From the NCBI RefSeq assembly GCF_042662225.1, contig NZ_JBHSYQ010000016.1, positions 558,001 to 622,000 on the forward strand: DNA of 64,000 nucleotides. The letters run 5' to 3'. The position numbers and the translations under genes were made by a program. Each line of letters starts with the position of its first letter. Position 1 is the stretch's first letter. The notes beneath the pieces were generated by a model. It was not told the DNA's origin. It ran no database searches and saw nothing but the letters and a program-made list of their open reading frames with translations. Shown piece after piece: positions 59,845 through 64,000 of this stretch. The DNA is from Nibribacter roseus (GTDB lineage: Bacteria; Bacteroidota; Bacteroidia; Cytophagales; Hymenobacteraceae).

Positions 59845-59911
59845 CCCTAACACTGTTTAAACGCCAGCATCGGCCGACGGCCTCGTCCGCCGTTTAGCCA
59901 AGACATTGTAC
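59845..59911 (+). repeat. attC-like site M
   Basis: R'' CCCTAAC, inner TTTAAAC / GTTTA, centre CGGCCGACGGCC, R' ATTGTAC. The complement to the cassette 13 start (GTTAGCC) is only five bases, so cassette 13 may be a rearranged unit. Confidence 0.75.
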
Positions 59912-59929
59912 TTCACAAAAAACAACAAA

Positions 59930-60655
59930 ATGATAGAAGGATTGCCTAACTGGGTTAATGTGTTGTTTCTGCTAACAGTGGTAGCAACAGTTGTGTTGTT
60001 CTATTATGCAAATGGTAAAAGAACAAAACTGCTTTTTGGTTTTATACTTTGGAGCGTCTTGCAATCTGTTTTAGCCATTAATGGTTTCTATCAAATCACT
60101 GACACGCTTCCTCCTAGATTTATTTTGGTGTTATTACCAGCCGCCATCATGATGGTGATAGGGCTTTTGCCTAAGTACCGTACTAAGCTGTTAAAAAATA
60201 GAAATAGAACCCTAAGCACTTTACTTCATACGGTAAGAGTACCAGTAGAAGTCGTTCTATTTTACCTCTTCATATATGGAATGGTACCAGAACTCATGAC
60301 TTTTGAAGGAAGGAATTTTGATATAGCAGCTGGGTTAACAGCACCAATTGTAGGAGTTTTGATTTTTACAAAAAGAGCTAGTAACAAAATGCTGATTGCC
60401 TGGAATGCTTTTGCCTTATGCTTAGTACTTTTTATTCTATTCAATGGAATATTGTCATCAGAATTGCCTTTTCAGCAATTTGGTTTCGAGCAACCCAATA
60501 GAGCCATTAACTATTTCCCGTTCATCCTCCTTCCAGCTGTTGTGGTGCCTACTGTTGTTTATACCCATTTATCTGATTTGATAGCACTTTTAAGTGAAAG
60601 AACAACAGTTAACCACAAGGCACAGATTCTAAATTCTGCTACGCCTCGGTCATAG
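59930..60655 (+). CDS. Membrane protein of unknown function (unit 14)
   Basis: 241 residues with about seven hydrophobic segments (VNVLFLLTVVATVVLFYYAN; RFILVLLPAAIMMVIGLLP; NYFPFILLPAVVVPTVVYTH). ATG 25 bp after site M. No clear attC follows this gene; the next site is a decayed one near 62.9 kb. The unit may therefore be open-ended or may include the following gene. Confidence 0.7.
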   Translation: MIEGLPNWVNVLFLLTVVATVVLFYYANGKRTKLLFGFILWSVLQSVLAINGFYQITDTLPPRFILVLLPAAIMMVIGLLPKYRTKLLKNRNRTLSTLLHTVRVPVEVVLFYLFIYGMVPELMTFEGRNFDIAAGLTAPIVGVLIFTKRASNKMLIAWNAFALCLVLFILFNGILSSELPFQQFGFEQPNRAINYFPFILLPAVVVPTVVYTHLSDLIALLSERTTVNHKAQILNSATPRS

Positions 60656-60686
60656 TCTGTTCTAATCCTGGCAACCTTTGCAAAAC

Positions 60687-62651
60687 ATGATTCGACCAAC
60701 CCTCATCTTTATCATTTTAGCTTTTACTCTTTCCACCCTAACAGTACAGGCAGACAGTTGGGTTGACCCTAACTGGAAAGAAATGATTGACAGTTCAGAT
60801 GTTATTGCTCTGGTGGAATATACCTCAAATGGAGACTTCAGAGCCAAGGCAAAACCTATAACTATTTATAAGGGCCAACTAAGCTCAGGGGAGATTTGGA
60901 TTTCAGGTTTCAGTAACCGTTATGGGCCCATAGACAAAATGAGCATTGGTGATAAGTACATTGTATTTCTCAACTACAATAAACCCACTGACAGATCACT
61001 AGAATATTGGCAAGAACAAATAAAGGAAGAACCTGAATTGACTGCTTATTATGAAGCACTAAAAGCAGGAAACGCCTACTATGTTTGGTCACCAACGTCA
61101 GGAGACTTAAAGGTGGAAGGAGGCAAAGTACAGTACGACTTGCTCCAAACCTCATATTACAACAACCAGGAATTTTATCCACTTGCTGAATTCGAAGACT
61201 TTTTAAAGGCCACTACTAAGAAAAAGAGCGCAAAATTTCATAAAGAGATTTTAAAGAAAGTAAACGTTGATGCTACTAAAGACAATTCAGCACAGCATTT
61301 AATGATGCTGCACCTAACGTCATTCAAAACTTATCACCCAATCTTCCAGGTCATTGCAGACGAACAAAAACCAGAAGCATGCTACGCGCTGGCTCAGTTG
61401 CTTGGTGCTATAAAGGGTGAAAAATCACGAAACATACTCGTACAGCTTCTCCATAATAAGAACAGCATTGTTCAAGGAGAAGTGGTTAGACAACTTTCAA
61501 ACCAAGACCCTTCCTTCATAGGGCCTATTCTTCTTGCTCATTTAGATTCAGCAGGTGAAGGCGGCATTTATCCTTCAAACCTGATGGATCCTGTCATGAA
61601 CAGAGTAGATGGTGGTAAAATTGAAATTATAAAGACACTTGGTAAACTTAAATATAAACCAGCCGCTAAAGCATTATTGCCTTTACTTGAAACAGAAGAT
61701 GCCCACCTTTTTGAATTAGTCGTCAACGTACTTATTGAATTAGGTAATAAAGACTTTGTCCCCTACATCAATGACCATCTAAAGAAAAGAACACCCTCTC
61801 TCCTATTTAAAATATGTCAACTAATTACTGACCATAACCTAACAGCATGTAAGCCGGCCTTAATGGAGTTCATTTCTAATCATAACCGGAATGACCACCC
61901 TAGCTATGAATACTCTATTTCATCTTTTATGGGCTTGGCTCACTTTGATGATCAAGAAACAAGAGACTTTCTGTTGAAAGACTTCGAAAATCTTCTGACT
62001 AACCAGGAAATAGAAAGTGGTAAACTAAATGATTGGATTAGAGAATACATTGAGACATTCAAAGACTTAAAAAGCACCGAAGCGAGACCCCTCATTTATA
62101 AATCCCTTTTTAAATGGTTTGGGTTTAACTATGACTTTGCACTACATCCTGAGTTATTCGAGATAAAAAGGAAGATTGAAAACTCAATAAGTCAAAAAGC
62201 CCAAGCTATCTTAAGCGGAAATGGAGTAGAGGAAATACAAACCATTGTTTTCATAAACAATACAGAAGAATTCGGCAAAAACTTCTCTCCCTCCTACTAC
62301 CCTATTATTTTGATCAAACTAGATCGTACCGAACTGAACCCAGAAGGTAACAATGAAATATGGGCCGTACTTAAAAATGTACAGGAGAAATTAAGTAAGG
62401 AGTTAACTATTCCTATGGAGCAGATAAGTTCCAAGAGCGGTTCTTATATTCATAACCTTGATGACAGATTTGAGGGTCAAATAGACTGGTCTCCAATGAA
62501 CATGTTCTACCAGTACGCCAAGGAGTTGCCGAACGAGAATGATCTACTGTTCTTGAAATCTCTAAAACAAAGTGGTTTCGCAAAGGACGACTTTGATAAA
62601 AAACAACTGGACAGGGCAATCAAAGAAATAGAAGTAAAACTTAAAAAATAA
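60687..62651 (+). CDS. Secreted HEAT-repeat protein
   Basis: 654 residues. Signal peptide (MIRPTLIFIILAFTLSTLTV then QA). An N-terminal domain of about 170 residues (DSSDVIALVEYTSNGDFRAK; DKYIVFLNYNKPTD) resembles the start of other secreted Bacteroidota proteins. HEAT-like repeats follow (about 190-420: KSRNILVQLLHNKNSIVQGE; LIELGNKDFVPYINDHLKK). Starts 31 bp after the preceding gene in the same direction. Role unknown; HEAT repeats usually bind proteins. Confidence 0.75.
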   Translation: MIRPTLIFIILAFTLSTLTVQADSWVDPNWKEMIDSSDVIALVEYTSNGDFRAKAKPITIYKGQLSSGEIWISGFSNRYGPIDKMSIGDKYIVFLNYNKPTDRSLEYWQEQIKEEPELTAYYEALKAGNAYYVWSPTSGDLKVEGGKVQYDLLQTSYYNNQEFYPLAEFEDFLKATTKKKSAKFHKEILKKVNVDATKDNSAQHLMMLHLTSFKTYHPIFQVIADEQKPEACYALAQLLGAIKGEKSRNILVQLLHNKNSIVQGEVVRQLSNQDPSFIGPILLAHLDSAGEGGIYPSNLMDPVMNRVDGGKIEIIKTLGKLKYKPAAKALLPLLETEDAHLFELVVNVLIELGNKDFVPYINDHLKKRTPSLLFKICQLITDHNLTACKPALMEFISNHNRNDHPSYEYSISSFMGLAHFDDQETRDFLLKDFENLLTNQEIESGKLNDWIREYIETFKDLKSTEARPLIYKSLFKWFGFNYDFALHPELFEIKRKIENSISQKAQAILSGNGVEEIQTIVFINNTEEFGKNFSPSYYPIILIKLDRTELNPEGNNEIWAVLKNVQEKLSKELTIPMEQISSKSGSYIHNLDDRFEGQIDWSPMNMFYQYAKELPNENDLLFLKSLKQSGFAKDDFDKKQLDRAIKEIEVKLKK

Positions 62652-62774
62652 AAGTATAGGCTGGTAACAAAACCCAGAACATAAGACAGACTCCACCCTT
62701 CGTAAGTTTTAAGCCCGTATGGTTATCATAAATTTAAAAAATGGTTCCACAGTACATTATAGTTACAAAGGCAA

Positions 62775-62814
62775 CTGTTTTAGACCTATTTTCATAAAAT
62801 CAGGGCAAAAACAG
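62775..62814. repeat. Dispersed 40-bp palindrome, copy 12
   Basis: CTGTTTTAGACC...AGGGCAAAAACAG. It is the first copy after the array; none was seen between 51.04 and 62.77 kb. Confidence 0.65.
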
Positions 62815-62913
62815 TAGATAAATGCAAAGCAACTTAACTTACTAATATCATCTAATGTGTACTCCTCACATATATGGTAGATTACTAACTCTCCTTTAAA
62901 TTGAAGCCGAAGA

Positions 62914-62966
62914 ATTAACGTAAGCCGAGGCCTTCGCCGCCGTGAGTATGAATGCGCTGGTTTAAA
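62914..62966 (+). repeat. Decayed attC-like site N
   Basis: TTAACGTAAGCCGAGGCC-TTCGCCGCCG matches the left and centre part of sites D and L. The right arm and an R' box are poorly preserved (GGTTTAAAC). Placed just before the next gene, as the others are. Confidence 0.45.
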
Positions 62967-62975
62967 CTTTAAAAA

Positions 62976-63779
62976 ATGATGAGGCTATTAGTACTAATAT
63001 TTATTTCTCTATTAAGCCATGAAGCAGAGATACCCAAGGTAAAGACCAGGGTAATAAAGAATTTTTTCGTGGAAAACGGGAAGAAGAACCTTACTGCTGT
63101 TACGAAAGAGAAATACAACAGAAACGGGGATCTGGAGTATTATAGTATCTATAAATCCACTAATAAAAGATTTACGGAAGTATTCTTCATCAACAGCTAC
63201 GACTCATTGAACAGAAGAATTAACATCAAGGAATTTGCCGTTGAAAATAAAGATACCGTTAGGAAAACAAACAGAATAATTAAATATTACCCTAACCATA
63301 CTGTAGAAAAAGTCTATGGCGGGAACGGCGAACTTCTGTCCAGAGTAGAAAAGCTATTCTCTGATTCCACCTCTCTACTGATCGCTAAAATCAGCTTTTC
63401 ATTAGTACCTATAGAACCTTTCAATTCAGAATGGATGGAAAGTGAAAAATACTACTATGATTCCTCCAGAAGGCTTATTAGAATTTCCCGAATACGTACA
63501 TTAGGCGCAGACGGCAGAGAGCTGAAATACGAATACACCGACGAAGCGACAACCATCTGTAAGCAGTATAACAACAACGGAAAGCCGGAAGTAGTGACAA
63601 CCACAGTAAAGGAACCCAGACAAAAATTAGAGTTAACCGAAGTCTATTCTGATACCGATACCACCAAAGCCGGAACCAGAACAACCTATAACGCCTACGG
63701 ATTAATTGAATCTTCTCATAATTACCCAGACCAGAACCAAGGTTTTCATGCAGAATATTCTTACCTATACTTTAAATAA
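62976..63779 (+). CDS. Secreted hypothetical protein with MORN/YD-like repeats
   Basis: 267 residues. N-terminal hydrophobic segment (MRLLVLIFISLLSHEAEIPK), short for a signal peptide. The rest is beta-rich with recurring Y...G pattern (KYNRNGDLEYYSIYKSTNKR; EYTDEATTICKQYNNNGKPE; TYNAYGLIESSHNYP). This is reminiscent of antitoxin-component YwqK/MORN-like repeats in Bacteroidota. No enzyme motif seen. It follows the decayed site N, so may be a former cassette. Confidence 0.6.
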   Translation: MMRLLVLIFISLLSHEAEIPKVKTRVIKNFFVENGKKNLTAVTKEKYNRNGDLEYYSIYKSTNKRFTEVFFINSYDSLNRRINIKEFAVENKDTVRKTNRIIKYYPNHTVEKVYGGNGELLSRVEKLFSDSTSLLIAKISFSLVPIEPFNSEWMESEKYYYDSSRRLIRISRIRTLGADGRELKYEYTDEATTICKQYNNNGKPEVVTTTVKEPRQKLELTEVYSDTDTTKAGTRTTYNAYGLIESSHNYPDQNQGFHAEYSYLYFK

Positions 63780-64000
63780 GGTTTTTTATGGATATGAGGT
63801 TATATGCAGGCTTCAATGCTGAAATCAACTACAGCAGAATCTAGATTTTCAGCCGGAATTGTCAGCTCCCGTTCTGAAGCTCCTCATCTTATCATCCACA
63901 AACCTGCTGTACCAATTCATTATAGTAGGAACAATTACAATAGGCTTTAAGCACATGGGGGAATTCGGAAGGGTACTTTTCTCAAAGAACTTCCCCTTGT
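63780..64000. other. Right end of window without a gene
   Basis: About 220 bp after the last gene. I see no attC-like core, terminator or open frame of note. Confidence 0.4.

Larger units (their letters stand above)
51375..59911 (+). mobile_element. Integron-like gene cassette array (13 complete units)
   Basis: Thirteen consecutive units of 520 to 920 bp, each one plus-strand gene followed by an attC-like palindrome. The gene starts 10 to 36 nt after the unit boundary in every case. Each unit's last box (RYYYAAC-like) is complementary to that same unit's first bases (GTTRRRY-like). For example unit 2 starts GTTGGGTGGT and ends ACCACCCAAC; unit 1 starts GTTGCCAGC and ends GCTGGCAAC. Neighbouring boxes need not match each other. 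This is the expected trace of site-specific excision and insertion of circular cassettes by an integron integrase. No such gene lies in the window. The DNA is visibly richer in A and T than the flanks, and almost all products are unknown. Confidence 0.8.
62652..62975. other. Intergenic stretch with a palindrome copy and a decayed attC
   Basis: About 320 bp with no gene. It holds palindrome copy 12 (62775-62814) and a decayed attC-like core (62914-62966). Confidence 0.5.

Noticed and set aside
51956..59911. CRISPR-like array
   Set aside because: The repeats are regularly spaced but 520 to 920 bp apart with genes between them, are imperfect palindromes, and no cas genes are near.

Overview
The window comes from the chromosome of a Bacteroidota bacterium. 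The signs are SusC/SusD pairs, PorP/SprF and gliding-type or type A C-terminal sorting domains of type IX secretion, an A-rich translation start context, and a TATATTTG (TAnnTTTG) promoter element. Gene content and GC level suggest Cytophagales, perhaps a Hymenobacteraceae relative such as Rufibacter or Pontibacter. That placement is inference.

Layout. 1-573: start of a Kelch-repeat protein that runs off the left edge. 0.8-9.8 kb: trehalose from maltodextrin (TreX/GlgX, TreZ and a TreY-MalQ fusion), split by a small DUF559 nuclease gene between inverted repeats. 10.5-14.7 kb: a GapN-like aldehyde dehydrogenase and a GH3 beta-glucosidase. 14.9-21.3 kb: a PorP/SprF protein and a 1808-residue adhesin-like protein. 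21.4-39.0 kb: a polysaccharide utilization locus with GH10, a GH50-like enzyme, a GH2 beta-glucuronidase, two SusC/SusD pairs, mannonate dehydratase, an SDR oxidoreductase and a LacI regulator. The same 14-bp palindrome lies upstream of lacI, the SDR-uxuA pair and the first susC, which predicts a uronic-acid regulon. 39.4-51 kb: housekeeping genes (citrate synthase, an OmpA/PorE-like protein, queE, aspartokinase-thrB-thrC with a Thr/Ile-rich leader peptide, folD, lepA).

51.4-59.9 kb is the most unusual part. It is a tandem array of 13 small-gene units, all on the plus strand, AT-rich and mostly unrecognisable. Each is bounded by an attC-like imperfect palindrome with a GGCCGACGGCC centre. In almost every unit the 3'-terminal box is the reverse complement of that unit's own 5' end, not of its neighbour's. 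This is what an integron gene cassette that circularises through attC should show. No integrase gene is in the window, so I read the region as a Bacteroidota integron cassette array, or a cluster lacking a nearby integrase. Several cassette genes encode lipoproteins or membrane proteins, and one has a type IX secretion sorting tail. 59.9-63.8 kb continues with a membrane protein, a HEAT-repeat protein and a secreted protein, with a decayed site between the last two.

A second dispersed family, about 12 imperfect palindromes of roughly 40 bp (CTGTTTT...AAAACAG), lies between genes along the window but is absent from the cassette array.
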